A stretch of 64,000 bases of DNA from CBDBFH01 sp965204775 (GTDB taxonomy: Bacteria; Pseudomonadota; Alphaproteobacteria; JAPOUT01; G958296285), in the NCBI GenBank assembly GCA_965204775.1, contig CBDBFH010000024.1, positions 25,559-89,558 on the forward strand, given 5' to 3'. Below the pieces are notes generated by a model. It searched no databases. It was not told the DNA's origin and was given only the letters and a program-made list of their open reading frames with translations. Positions 25,071 to 37,069 of the stretch are shown one piece after another. The first letter of the stretch is position 1; each line of letters starts with the position of its first letter. Both the position numbers and the translations under genes were made by a program.

Positions 25071-25145
25071 GCCCACGTAGCTCAGGGGCAGAGCACTCCC
25101 TTGGTAAGGGAGAGGTCGAGAGTTCAAATCTCTCCGGCAGCACCA
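25071..25145 (+). pseudogene. Chimeric tRNA-Thr: host 5' half joined to a foreign 3' half
   Basis: The first half is the same as the intact copy (acceptor GCCCACG, anticodon GGT). After position 25115 the sequence changes: T arm GAGAG-TTCAAAT-CTCTC, acceptor 3' strand CGGCAGC, then an encoded CCA. Against GCCCACG this leaves three central mismatches in the acceptor stem, so the product is probably not functional. The 3' half would pair with a GCTGCCG acceptor, meaning it came from a different threonine tRNA. It marks the left junction of the inserted element. Confidence 0.8.
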
Positions 25146-25226
25146 CTTTCCTAAATGGAACAATCACTTAACGTCAAACTCAGGCGTGTCCCTGTACCGT
25201 TACCCCAAGTTACCCCTACGGAGAAA

Positions 25227-25613
25227 TCAGCCTGTCCGGAATGCATCGCCCTTTTGCGATCTCCCAAGAGAAATCTCCACAATACGCTCAATCACGCGGG
25301 CTGAGTCCTTCCACTTCATCACCAGCTTGCCGGGGTCCATTCCGTGGTCAGCGACAATGTCCCTGAGCTGTTCCAGTGAGAGCGCCTCAAGCCTTGTTCT
25401 CAGCACGGCATCGCCCTCTCTGATCACTTCAACTGGATCAAGAACCGCCGCTGGCCTGCGGTTTCTCGGGCGACCGGCGATCTGTTTTGGCCTCTTCGGC
25501 TGAAGCTGGGCCGCCCCGAAAATCTCTTCCAACCGGGCCGCAAACTGCTGATCGCGCTCAGCCGCTTCGGCTACCGCCTTCGCAAACGCAGTCAGCTTGG
25601 TTCGCAACTTCAT
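25227..25613 (-). CDS. Small protein of the ParA element, function unknown (possible DNA-binding partner)
   Basis: A 128-residue protein, second in a two-gene operon 3 bases behind the ParA gene. Residues 1-35 look like a coiled helix (KLRTKLTAFAKAVAEAAERDQQF), 40-55 are basic (PKRPKQIAGRPRNRRP), and the C-terminal half (LEALSLEQLRDIVADHG, GKLVMKWKDSARVIERIV) resembles a helix-loop-helix of SAP/Rho-N type. By position it could take the place of ParB, but it has no recognisable ParB or ribbon-helix-helix domain. I do not recognise the family with certainty. Confidence 0.75.
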   Translation of the reverse strand: MKLRTKLTAFAKAVAEAAERDQQFAARLEEIFGAAQLQPKRPKQIAGRPRNRRPAAVLDPVEVIREGDAVLRTRLEALSLEQLRDIVADHGMDPGKLVMKWKDSARVIERIVEISLGRSQKGDAFRTG

Positions 25614-25616
25614 AAT

Positions 25617-26651
25617 TCACCCCTCCAACTTTGCGATGATCTCTTTGGCAAGGCTCTGGTAGGAGTCAGCCAGCCCCCGGTATCCGTACTTCTGCTTGAG
25701 CGTCCTCCGATCGTAATTTTGGTATTCAGCCGCCCCGGCAATGTCATTCGCCTGCCGGATCATCGTGTCGAACATCGGGGCGTCCTTTTCAGATCGAAGG
25801 CGGCGCAGACTGTTCTCATGGACGGAGGTTCTACTCCGGTACTTCGTCACCACAATGCCCAGGGGGTCTATCGTCTCCGTAATCTCATCGGAAAACTCCC
25901 TGACGCGCTTGACGATCTGCGGAATGCCATAGGTGGACATGAAGTCTGGTATAGTTGGGATAATATAGCCGTTCGAGATGCGCAGGCCGTTCAGAGTGAT
26001 GATGCCCAAATTGGGCGGGCAGTCCACAATCACGATGTCATAGTCGTCCAGCCGGGACTTCACAGCCCGCCACAATAACTCGATTGGGTTCACTGAGTAG
26101 AATTTGCCACTGGGGGTGGAGGCGAGATTGTCCTGCACGTCAATTAGGTCGAGACTTGACGGAAGGAGATCAAGCGTCTGCGTTTCCCGCACATCTGACA
26201 CTCCTTTTTGCAGTGCCGCGTTGAAGTCAAATCGCTTGTTGTTGGGCTCAAGGGCGTCCTTGAATAGGCGTGCCAGCGTCTGCTCGCGGTCGTTCAACTC
26301 ACGCCATTTCTCCTCCCCGATCAGCATCGTGGTGGCGTTGGTCTGCGGGTCAAGGTCAATCACAAGGACCTTTTTGTGGAACTCTGCTGACAGCGTCTCG
26401 GCCAGCGCTACCGTTGTGGTTGTCTTGCCAACCCCGCCCTTGAGGTTGATCGTTGAAAAAACGTGAGTCATGGGAACCTTCCTCTTTCGCAACCAAGATT
26501 GCACCTGTGATCGGCGGAACACTGGACCCGATGCGAGCACCGCAACGGGCTTTGGGAATTCAGCAATCCGCGACCGCCAGTTGGCGACGGCTTGCTTCGA
26601 GGCTCTGGCAATCTCGGCAATCTCGTTGATGCCGACAAAATCGTCATCCAT
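25617..26651 (-). CDS. ParA-family ATPase with N-terminal helix-turn-helix
   Basis: A 344-residue protein; ATG 26651 is chosen because AGGAGG lies 8 bases upstream (an upstream in-frame start at 26702 exists). The N-terminal 55 residues form a MerR/AlpA-like HTH (INEIAEIARASKQAVANWRSR). The deviant Walker A motif KGGVGKTTTT is at residues 71-80, followed by VLVIDLDPQTNATTML (A') and DIVIVDCPPNLGIITLN (Walker B). This is the plan of plasmid type Ia ParA proteins, which segregate DNA and repress their own operon. A 9-bp palindrome lies 117 bases upstream. Confidence 0.9.
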   Translation of the reverse strand: MDDDFVGINEIAEIARASKQAVANWRSRIAEFPKPVAVLASGPVFRRSQVQSWLRKRKVPMTHVFSTINLKGGVGKTTTTVALAETLSAEFHKKVLVIDLDPQTNATTMLIGEEKWRELNDREQTLARLFKDALEPNNKRFDFNAALQKGVSDVRETQTLDLLPSSLDLIDVQDNLASTPSGKFYSVNPIELLWRAVKSRLDDYDIVIVDCPPNLGIITLNGLRISNGYIIPTIPDFMSTYGIPQIVKRVREFSDEITETIDPLGIVVTKYRSRTSVHENSLRRLRSEKDAPMFDTMIRQANDIAGAAEYQNYDRRTLKQKYGYRGLADSYQSLAKEIIAKLEG

Positions 26652-26767
26652 TCGCCTGCCCTCCTGTGAACGCTGCCAACATTGATTGTGTACGCTATTC
26701 ACGCTTGCCTGTCAACAACGAATGCTGGCTGGCACTAGAGGCCTAGCCTGAGCGCAGTGATGCCCAG

Positions 26768-26788
26768 AACGGCTTAAGATAAGCCGTT
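26768..26788. promoter_or_regulatory. Inverted repeat upstream of parA: candidate centromere or operator
   Basis: A perfect inverted repeat with 9-base arms AACGGCTTA / TAAGCCGTT and a 3-base spacer AGA, inside the element between the parA start and the right junction. Type Ia ParA proteins bind operators in this position, and parS sites are short palindromes near the operon. The function is inferred from location. Confidence 0.45.
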
Positions 26789-26870
26789 GCAATTCAGCCG
26801 GTTCTGCGCCCGATTAGCGCGATCGACACAGTGCGCACGGTGTGCGACTTCTCCAACCACTTGCCGATGA

Positions 26871-26940
26871 GGGCAGAGCACTCCCTTGGTAAGGGAGAGG
26901 CCGGTGGTTCAATTCCACCCGTGGGCACCGCCGCCCCCAG
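26871..26940 (+). pseudogene. Displaced 3' part of tRNA-Thr at the right junction of the element
   Basis: The sequence from 26871 matches the tRNA-Thr from the end of its D arm through the T arm GGTGG-TTCAATT-CCACC and the acceptor strand CGTGGGC-A. It then continues into CCGCCGCCCCCAGCC, the same flank found after the intact copy. The first 15 or so bases of the tRNA are missing. It is the original 3' half of the second tRNA-Thr gene, pushed away by the insertion. Confidence 0.85.
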
Positions 26941-26972
26941 CCCTCAAGTCGCCCTCAAGACGCCTCACGGCA

Positions 26973-27000
26973 TTGACAGGACCCCCAAAACACTTATAAT
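26973..27000 (+). promoter_or_regulatory. 16S rRNA promoter
   Basis: Perfect consensus TTGACA (26973-26978) and TATAAT (26995-27000) with a 16-base spacer, 318 bases before the 16S start and with no other gene between. Confidence 0.85.
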
Positions 27001-27085
27001 AGCCAGTTCCCTCTCTCGTGGCGGCGCACAACGCAGGTCCGCGAGATGGGCGGGTGCGCTCCATGTCGCCCGCACGCGCAGGGAC

Positions 27086-27103
27086 GCTCTTTGATATCGT
27101 GAA
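27086..27103 (+). promoter_or_regulatory. boxA-like leader element of the 16S unit
   Basis: GCTCTTTGATATCGTGAA. A nearly identical element (17 of 18 bases) precedes 23S at 33487-33504. Leader elements of this form occur before rRNA genes in alphaproteobacteria and are thought to act in antitermination or processing. Confidence 0.55.
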
Positions 27104-27317
27104 TAACCAAGCCAAACAGCGTGAACGGCGGCGTTCCCGCGATGAATCTCGCAAGAACGCTCCGATCACTGCTCGGAACAAACATGCGCTTTAACAAGCG
27201 CTCCAGCGTCGAATGCGCCAGGGACCCAAAAATCCCCGGCGCAGAAAACCTGGAGTTATAACCATGCAGATGACCGGACAAACTCAGACGGAGTGATCCT
27301 CCACGGAATCGCTCCTT

Positions 27318-28818
<1,501 letters not shown>

Positions 28819-29072
28819 TAAGGAATGGCGCGAAACGGCTTTCCGCAGAAATGCAGAAAATCCTCGCGCCAAAACCTTTGAGACGCCCGCTCTCATCCTT
28901 CCCGGATGAAAGAGCAGGCAACCCGCAAGACTTCGCGCGGGGGCGCCGTCGTTCACGCTTTTTGCTTTCAAAACTCCCGCTTGCTACAACGTCCACCGCC
29001 TTGCGCCCGCCGCCGGGTGGCGCTCCGCCAAGCGGCGGCGCTCCGCCAAGCAGCGGCGCTCCCGCGCAGGGC
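28819..29072. repeat. Spacer between 16S and tRNA-Ile with GC-rich tandem repeats
   Basis: No gene. From about 29008 the unit GGCGCTCCGCCAAGC is repeated two to three times with small changes. Inverse-complement versions recur just before tRNA-Ala near 29165-29203. These short duplications are like others in this genome. Confidence 0.6.
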
Positions 29073-29149
<77 letters not shown>

Positions 29150-29203
29150 CCCCCCGGCGCAGTACACGGCGGCGCGCCGTCACCCGGCGGAGCGCCACCC
29201 GGC

Positions 29204-29279
29204 GGGGCCGTAGCTCAGTTGGGAGAGCGCCTGCTTTGCAAGCAGGAGGTCGTCGGTTCGATCCCGTCCGGCTCCACCA
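29204..29279 (+). tRNA. tRNA-Ala (TGC)
   Basis: Acceptor GGGGCCG / CGGCTCC, discriminator A, encoded CCA, anticodon loop TTTGCAA with TGC at 29237-29239. With tRNA-Ile it forms the usual spacer pair, but here 23S does not follow. Confidence 0.96.
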
Positions 29280-29438
29280 GCCGCGCCGGACCCGGTCCCG
29301 CCGGACCCGGCCCCGCCGGGGTGAATGGGGCAAAAAAACTTGCCACACCGAATCGAGAGTGCTAGCCAAGCCCGGACAACCGGGGGCGACTCGTCCCTCC
29401 CTTTTTGACCGCTTTACTCTCAAAGGAGAGACAAACTG

Positions 29439-30347
29439 ATGAGACCCTCTTTTCTCCCGGCTCTTGGGGCCGCCGCTTTTCTGGCCTTCGCCCCGCCCGC
29501 CCTGGCCGACGGACACACCTTCTCCGGCCCCTATATCGCCGGTGAAGTCGGCTTCGACTTGATCGATCAGGGCGGCTCGCTCTCCGGCGCGGACGGCACA
29601 AGTTTCGCCGCCGGAGTCGGTCTGGGCTATGGCATGAAACTCAGCGAGCTCATGGGTAGCGGCGACTTCATGGGCATGCCTGCCGATAAAATCTATCTCG
29701 GCGGCGAGGTCGGCATCTATTACGGCAGTTTCGACCAGGGAACCGACGCTCAGCGGATCCAAAACAATGTTGGCAATACGCCTGCAACCTTTTTCGGGGA
29801 CAATGTTGAGGTAATGGATGCGAGCGATGTCGGCGGTGTGGACTTCACCACCGACGGCATATTGTTGGATAATGAAACCTTCGACGCCACGGTCACTGAG
29901 AGGATTGATTACGAGGAGAACTTCCGATTCAATGTCACCGGCGATATCGGCTATCTCGTCTCCTCCAATGTGCTCGGCTTCATTCGCCTAGGCTTTGGCT
30001 ATGCCAATGTTGATGGCAGCGTGACGACGAATATCGGCGTGGCGGCAACGCAGGACGGCGGTCTCTCCGGCGCAGAGGTGACAGCCCTTACCGCCGAGCA
30101 AAGAGCTGCTCTGGTGGGAGTGGCGCGCGCGGCGCTTGTAACCGAACGGGAGGCGAATGATAACCAAGGCACTGATGAGGTTGCGCTTGCGCCGTCCGTG
30201 GAGGATGGCAGTTCCTCCTTCCTGATCGGGGTCGGCGGCGAATATGCGCTGGGCGAAGGACTCTCCGCCCGCGCCCATTATCTCTACAATGTCGGCAGTG
30301 AGCGCGACTCCAGCGACTTCCGCTTCGCCCTCGTCTGGCGCTTCTAG
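29439..30347 (+). CDS. Outer-membrane beta-barrel protein 1, inside the rRNA locus
   Basis: A 302-residue protein from ATG 29439 with CAAAGGAGAG upstream. Signal peptide MRPSFLPALGAAAFLAFAPPALA, then GPYIAGEVGFDLIDQGG, internal strand pairs (IYLGGEVGIYYGSF, FNVTGDIGYLVSSNVLGFIRLGFGYANVDG, LIGVGGEYALGEGLSARAHYLYNVG) and a terminal strand DFRFALVWRF with final Phe. This is an OmpA-like/Opa-like barrel, homologous to the next two genes (shared YLGGE, FxRLGFxY and C-terminal VWRF). The function is unknown. A strong terminator follows at 30372, which would also stop any transcript coming from 16S. Confidence 0.88.
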   Translation: MRPSFLPALGAAAFLAFAPPALADGHTFSGPYIAGEVGFDLIDQGGSLSGADGTSFAAGVGLGYGMKLSELMGSGDFMGMPADKIYLGGEVGIYYGSFDQGTDAQRIQNNVGNTPATFFGDNVEVMDASDVGGVDFTTDGILLDNETFDATVTERIDYEENFRFNVTGDIGYLVSSNVLGFIRLGFGYANVDGSVTTNIGVAATQDGGLSGAEVTALTAEQRAALVGVARAALVTEREANDNQGTDEVALAPSVEDGSSSFLIGVGGEYALGEGLSARAHYLYNVGSERDSSDFRFALVWRF

Positions 30348-30371
30348 CCCCGGAAAAACCCCGAAAGCCAA

Positions 30372-30409
30372 AAACGGCCCCCATCGCCCAATCAGGCAGG
30401 GGGCCGTTT
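30372..30409 (+). terminator. Intrinsic terminator between 16S and 23S units
   Basis: Perfect 11-bp arms AAACGGCCCCC / GGGGGCCGTTT with a 16-base loop and CTTGTTT after it, 25 bases behind the first barrel gene. It makes read-through from the 16S promoter to 23S unlikely unless antitermination is strong. Confidence 0.85.
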
Positions 30410-30526
30410 CTTGTTTCCGATTTCTTCACGCTTTTGTGAGAAAACGGCCCTTCTCTTTCCGCCGCCGCTCGGCAATCATCGCCCCTTGGGGAAAACCATG
30501 CACCTGACATGCCGCCGGAGAGACTC

Positions 30527-31333
30527 ATGATGGTCCGCCTCTTTGCCCAGGCCGGCGCCGCCGCACTCCTCTTCGCCCTCTTCACCGGGGCGGTCCGGCT
30601 TGCCCCGGCCGAAGCGCGCCCGGACGCCTTGAAAATCCCCCGGCACTGGGGCGGCTTCGCCTCCGGCTTCTATCTCGGCGGCGAAGCCGGATATTGGCGC
30701 GACAGCAATATCATTCTGCCCCCACTCGTCTATCCGGCCCGCGCATTCGAAAATGACGACGGCGCCGGCGGCGGCCTCGTCATCGGCTACAGTTCCACCC
30801 CCATCGCCGCAGGCCGCGCCTATCTGGGCGGCGAACTCGCCCTCCTCGCCCGCGACGACGTCCGCTACGCTATCACTTCGGAGGAGCTGGGCCCGGTCTC
30901 CGACGGCGCCGAAGACATCGCAACCACCGTCCATCAGGTTAAAGAGCAAAAGCAGCTCTATTCCGGCCGCTTCCTCTTCGATATCGGCTGGATGTTCAGT
31001 CGGCGCTTTCCCGTCTTCCTGCGCCTCGGCTATTCCTATATCCGCCTCGACGACAGGCCGGTCGAAACCCTCTTTACGCCCGAGGCCCCCTTTCCCGCCG
31101 GCCAACTCACCCGGCGCAACACATGGCTCGTCGCCGCCCGCTCCGCTTTCGCCGCCGCCTCTCCCAGACCCCCCGCCCCCCGCGACAGCAACAATACCCA
31201 TTATTTCGCTGTCGGCGTCGGCGGGGAATATGCCTTCAACAAAAATCTCTCCCTGCGCGGCTCTTTCATCTACAACTACCGGCCCCGCTTCCCCCTTCAG
31301 GAGGGAACGATCGGGCTGGTCTGGCGCTTCTAG
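30527..31333 (+). CDS. Outer-membrane beta-barrel protein 2, inside the rRNA locus
   Basis: A 268-residue protein, start at 30527 (MMVRLFAQAGAAALLFALF) after GCCGGAGAGA. A signal peptide is followed by GGFASGFYLGGEAGYWRDSN, then FLFDIGWMFSRRFPVFLRLGYSYIRLDD and AVGVGGEYAFNKNLSLRGSFIYNY, and the terminal GTIGLVWRF. It is a paralogue of the flanking barrels. The mature start has an unusually long lead (EARPDALKIPRHWGG) before the first strand. Role unknown. It is 17 bases from the next gene, so the two are likely co-transcribed. Confidence 0.85.
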   Translation: MMVRLFAQAGAAALLFALFTGAVRLAPAEARPDALKIPRHWGGFASGFYLGGEAGYWRDSNIILPPLVYPARAFENDDGAGGGLVIGYSSTPIAAGRAYLGGELALLARDDVRYAITSEELGPVSDGAEDIATTVHQVKEQKQLYSGRFLFDIGWMFSRRFPVFLRLGYSYIRLDDRPVETLFTPEAPFPAGQLTRRNTWLVAARSAFAAASPRPPAPRDSNNTHYFAVGVGGEYAFNKNLSLRGSFIYNYRPRFPLQEGTIGLVWRF

Positions 31334-31350
31334 GGGGAAGGGCGGCGGGT

Positions 31351-32175
31351 ATGTCTTTGCGTTTTTCCATCGCAGGCGCGCTTCTGCTCGCGCTCCTCCT
31401 CCGGCCCGCGAGCGGCAGCGCCGCCGATGCCCCCTTCGCCGGATTCTATCTGGGCAGCGATTTCGGCTACCGCGTCGTCGGCTACAACCCCGTTGCGGGC
31501 TTCGAAAACCCCGTCGAGCCCGACGCCGATCCGGACAATCGGGATGATCCCATCGGCGCAACCGTCTTCGACAATTTCTTCTCCTCCAGCAACCGCTTCC
31601 TGCTCAGCGCGCTGGCCGGCTACCGCGTGACCTTGCAGGATGCGCTGGGCGGCGGCCTGCTCGGCTATCCCGGCGGCAGACTCTATCTGGGCGGGGAACT
31701 GTCCGTTTATGGCGGCGTCTCCAATGCCGAAGTCACCATCATACATGAAAATATCGACCCCGACGGCGACGGCGACGTCTTTGCAGCCCAGACCGTCATT
31801 GAGCGCAGCGAGTATGATACGGAAATCGGCCTCGACCTCGCCGCCGATTTCGGCGCGGCTTTCTCCCCCCGGCTCTTCGGCTTCCTGCGCCTGGGCTATT
31901 CCTTTTCCGACATCGCAAAAAGCGACTCCTTCCGCCTCCAGGCCGGCGGCGATGCCGCCGTCTACCAGAGGCACATCGCCGAAGCCCGGCTCGCCAGAAA
32001 CGCGGACATCGCGCTCCCGCCGGTGCGGGCGGTCAACTCCAGCGCCTTCATCCTGGGGCTGGGAGTCGAATACAAACTCGCCCGGCGCTTCGCCCTGCGC
32101 AGCTATTATCTCCACGGCTTCGGATCGCCCCGAGACTTTGACGCCTGGCGCTTCGGGGGCGTGTTTTATTTCTGA
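31351..32175 (+). CDS. Outer-membrane beta-barrel protein 3, inside the rRNA locus
   Basis: A 274-residue protein from ATG 31351, with signal peptide MSLRFSIAGALLLALLLRPASGSAADA. Strands include AGFYLGSDFGYRVVGYN, RLYLGGELSVYGGVS, DLAADFGAAFSPRLFGFLRLGYSFSDI and FILGLGVEYKLARRFALRSYYLHGFG, ending WRFGGVFYF. It is the third member of the tandem family. Loops are acidic and variable, as in surface-exposed barrel proteins. It converges on the opposite-strand gene 41 bases away. Confidence 0.85.
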   Translation: MSLRFSIAGALLLALLLRPASGSAADAPFAGFYLGSDFGYRVVGYNPVAGFENPVEPDADPDNRDDPIGATVFDNFFSSSNRFLLSALAGYRVTLQDALGGGLLGYPGGRLYLGGELSVYGGVSNAEVTIIHENIDPDGDGDVFAAQTVIERSEYDTEIGLDLAADFGAAFSPRLFGFLRLGYSFSDIAKSDSFRLQAGGDAAVYQRHIAEARLARNADIALPPVRAVNSSAFILGLGVEYKLARRFALRSYYLHGFGSPRDFDAWRFGGVFYF

Positions 32176-32216
32176 TCCGCCGCCTGCAAGGGCGCAAGCG
32201 CCTTCCTCTTCCGCTT

Positions 32217-33200
32217 CTAGCGCAGCCGCTTGCCCCGAACCAAAACCCCCTGCGGGCCCAGACGCCCCCGATAACAGCGCGAAACCCCCCAGCAATCCGC
32301 GTAATACATCGCCAGCGCCCGGCCCTGCCGCCGAATCTCAAAGCAGACCCGGCCCCCGTAAAACCACTTCTCAATGCTCTGGCACAGATGATCGCCTTTG
32401 ATCCACCAGCGCCCGCTTGAGTCGAAAACCCGCTCCGACAAAGGCCCGTGCGGCTGATATGCGGCAAGGCGGATAAAACGCGCCTGGAGCCGTCCGTCGC
32501 GGCGGTAATAAACCCGCCAGGCCCGCTCCGCGCGCCGGAAATCCCGCCCCCGCCCAATCGAGCCGTCGGCAAAGCCGTTCATGCCGACCAGAGTCCAGCC
32601 CGGAAGCATCTCTTTGGCCTCGGCGCCCGAAACAAAATCCCCCGCCGCCTGCCGGTCCGAACCCCCGATCCCCGCACCCCGGTACGCATCCTCGCCCTGC
32701 GCCTGCGGCGCGCGCGCGCGCTCCCCATCGGCCTGCGCCTGCGCCGCCGGAGCTTCCTCCTCGGCCAGTTCCACCTCCTCCTCAAATTCCTCCGGCGGGT
32801 CGTCGCCCTGCGTCTGAGGCCGGGATTCCTCCGCCTCCTCAGGCTCGGCCTCGGCAAGGGCTTCGGCCTCCTCCGGCACAGCTTCCTCCGGCGGCCTCTC
32901 CTCGCTCAGACTGTGCTCCTCCGGCTCCAGCGCAAAAGGCGCAACCAGCCGAATTCGCAAAACCCCGCCCCGGCCCTCCGCCTCAACCGCCTCCGGACCC
33001 CCAAAACCCTCGCCTTGCGCCGTCAGCCCAATCTCCTCCGCCCATTGGCGGCTGCCCCGCGCCCCCAAATCGTCCAGTTCCAGGGGCCGCAACCAGACCG
33101 CCGAAATCACAAAGGGCAAAATATGCAGCCCAAAAGACAGCGCCAAAGCCGCCGCCCGGCGCAACATCGCTTTGCCTGGCTCCAAATCCGGCGGCATCAC
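32217..33200 (-). CDS. TonB/TolA-like anchored periplasmic protein with acidic linker and Cys-rich C-terminal domain
   Basis: A 327-residue protein; AAGGAGGA lies about 8 bases before ATG 33200. It has a single N-terminal membrane helix (AALALSFGLHILPFVISAVWL) like those of TonB/TolA, then about 130 residues dominated by Glu, Ala and Pro. The C-terminal domain (residues about 195-327) contains AWRVYYRRDGRLQARFI, GRWWIKGDHLCQSIEKWFYGGRVCFEIRR and DCWGVSRC. That domain recalls small periplasmic domains of the DUF995 kind, with four cysteines that may pair. No function can be assigned. It is antisense to the rRNA direction between 16S and 23S. Confidence 0.75.
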   Translation of the reverse strand: MMPPDLEPGKAMLRRAAALALSFGLHILPFVISAVWLRPLELDDLGARGSRQWAEEIGLTAQGEGFGGPEAVEAEGRGGVLRIRLVAPFALEPEEHSLSEERPPEEAVPEEAEALAEAEPEEAEESRPQTQGDDPPEEFEEEVELAEEEAPAAQAQADGERARAPQAQGEDAYRGAGIGGSDRQAAGDFVSGAEAKEMLPGWTLVGMNGFADGSIGRGRDFRRAERAWRVYYRRDGRLQARFIRLAAYQPHGPLSERVFDSSGRWWIKGDHLCQSIEKWFYGGRVCFEIRRQGRALAMYYADCWGVSRCYRGRLGPQGVLVRGKRLR

Positions 33201-33352
33201 AATCCTCCTTCTCCGGCAGCGAATCTAAGGCCAAAAACCCCCGGGCAAAACCGCAAACAGACAGGCCATAAGGAAAAAAGGACAAAAATAGAACAATGCC
33301 CGCAAAAACCCCCGAAATCCGCCAAAATCCCCCAGAATCCCCTAAAATCCCT

Positions 33353-33381
33353 TTGCATCGCCGCAAAACAAGGATTAAACT
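33353..33381 (+). promoter_or_regulatory. Candidate separate promoter of the 23S-5S unit
   Basis: TTGCAT (33353-33358) and TAAACT (33376-33381) with a 17-base spacer, 239 bases before 23S. Upstream lies an imperfect tandem array of 10-11-base AAAATCCCCC-like units (33312-33352), which could act as an AT-phased upstream element. Position between a terminator and 23S argues that some promoter must be here. Confidence 0.55.
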
Positions 33382-33486
33382 CATGCTCCATTCCCGGACA
33401 GGCGGGCCTTGGCGCTTCTTGTATCTCTCCCCCCTCAGGGGCGGATTTGGTCGAGAGCGCCAGACGGGTCCGCCCGCCCGGCGAGG

Positions 33487-33504
33487 GCTCTTTGACATCG
33501 TGAA
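33487..33504 (+). promoter_or_regulatory. boxA-like leader element of the 23S unit
   Basis: GCTCTTTGACATCGTGAA, matching 17 of 18 bases of the element before 16S. Its presence here shows that 23S has its own rRNA-type leader. Confidence 0.55.
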
Positions 33505-33619
33505 ACGTCCAGATCGTGAGGCGCGGAACAATTCCGCCTTCATGATCCGCGAAATCCATATACCCAATGTCTGATCATCTCGGCCGGACGGGGCCTCCGC
33601 GCCCCGCGAGATCGAGAGC

Positions 33620-36401
<2,782 letters not shown>

Positions 36402-36514
36402 CTCTCGCTCTCGCGGGGGGCCTTCCCCCGCTTGCGCCGGATGACGGCATTGGAAATGGTTTTCGCGAAAATGGACGATTCACATGTTGAAGGCGCGGAC
36501 CCGCGGCCCGCGCT

Positions 36515-36632
36515 GGTCTGGTGGTTATAGCGGGGAGACCCCACCCGAGCCCATTCCGAACTCGGTCGTTAAGATCCCCAGCGCCGATGGTACTGCGTCT
36601 TAAGGCGTGGGAGAGTAGGTCGCCGCCAGACC
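36515..36632 (+). rRNA. rrf: 5S ribosomal RNA
   Basis: A sequence of 118 bases closed by helix I GGTCTGGTGG / CCGCCAGACC, with the conserved CCCACCCGAGCCCATTCCGAACTCGG segment shortened here only by normal variation. It follows 23S by 113 bases. Confidence 0.95.
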
Positions 36633-36685
36633 TGCACGGGCCGCGAGACCCGCAAGCGAAAATCAGGCACGCGGGGAGAAAAAAG

Positions 36686-37051
36686 ATGATCGATCATGTC
36701 GGATTTGCCGTCAAAGCCTATGAGGCGGCGAAGGAATTCTACGGCACGGCCCTCGCCCCGCTGGGCTATGTCCTGATTATGGAAGTCGGTGCGGCGGCGG
36801 GCTTCGGGCGCGGCGGCAAGCCCGATTTCTGGATCGAGAAGAATGACACCCCCGCCGCGCGCCTCCATCTCGCCGTCAATGCCGCAACCCGCGCCGAAGT
36901 CGACGCTTTCTACAAGGCGGCGCTGGCCGCCGGCGCAAAAGACAACGGACCGCCGGGTCTGCGCGAGATTTATCACCCCCATTACTACGGCGCTTTCGTC
37001 ATCGACCCTGAAGGGCACAATCTCGAAGCCGTCTGCCACACCCCCTCATGA
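36686..37051 (+). CDS. VOC-superfamily (glyoxalase/bleomycin-resistance-like) protein
   Basis: A 121-residue single-domain protein: MIDHVGFAVKAYEAAKEFY at the start with the first metal-type His, HLAVNAATRAEVDAFYKAALAAGAKDNG in the middle, and HYYGAFVIDPEGHNLEAVCH at the end with a Glu. The pattern is that of small VOC metalloenzymes of the gloxylase I-like group; the substrate is unknown. GCGGGGAG lies before the start. It is the first gene after the 5S RNA and might receive rRNA read-through. Confidence 0.85.
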   Translation: MIDHVGFAVKAYEAAKEFYGTALAPLGYVLIMEVGAAAGFGRGGKPDFWIEKNDTPAARLHLAVNAATRAEVDAFYKAALAAGAKDNGPPGLREIYHPHYYGAFVIDPEGHNLEAVCHTPS

Positions 37052-37069
37052 GGCAAGGAGGGGCGCAAG

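Larger units (their letters stand above)
25086..26900. mobile_element. 1.8 kb integrated element in tRNA-Thr, with ParA-type gene and no integrase
   Basis: A 30-base direct repeat, covering the tRNA D-arm end, anticodon arm and variable region, occurs at 25086-25115 and 26871-26900, 1,785 bases apart. At the left copy the tRNA continues into a foreign 3' half. At the right copy it continues into the original host 3' half (CCGGTGG... CGTGGGC). This is the footprint of site-specific integration into a tRNA gene. The DNA between is visibly less GC-rich and encodes a ParA ATPase and a small partner on the minus strand. No integrase, excisionase or replication gene fits in it. Confidence 0.8.
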
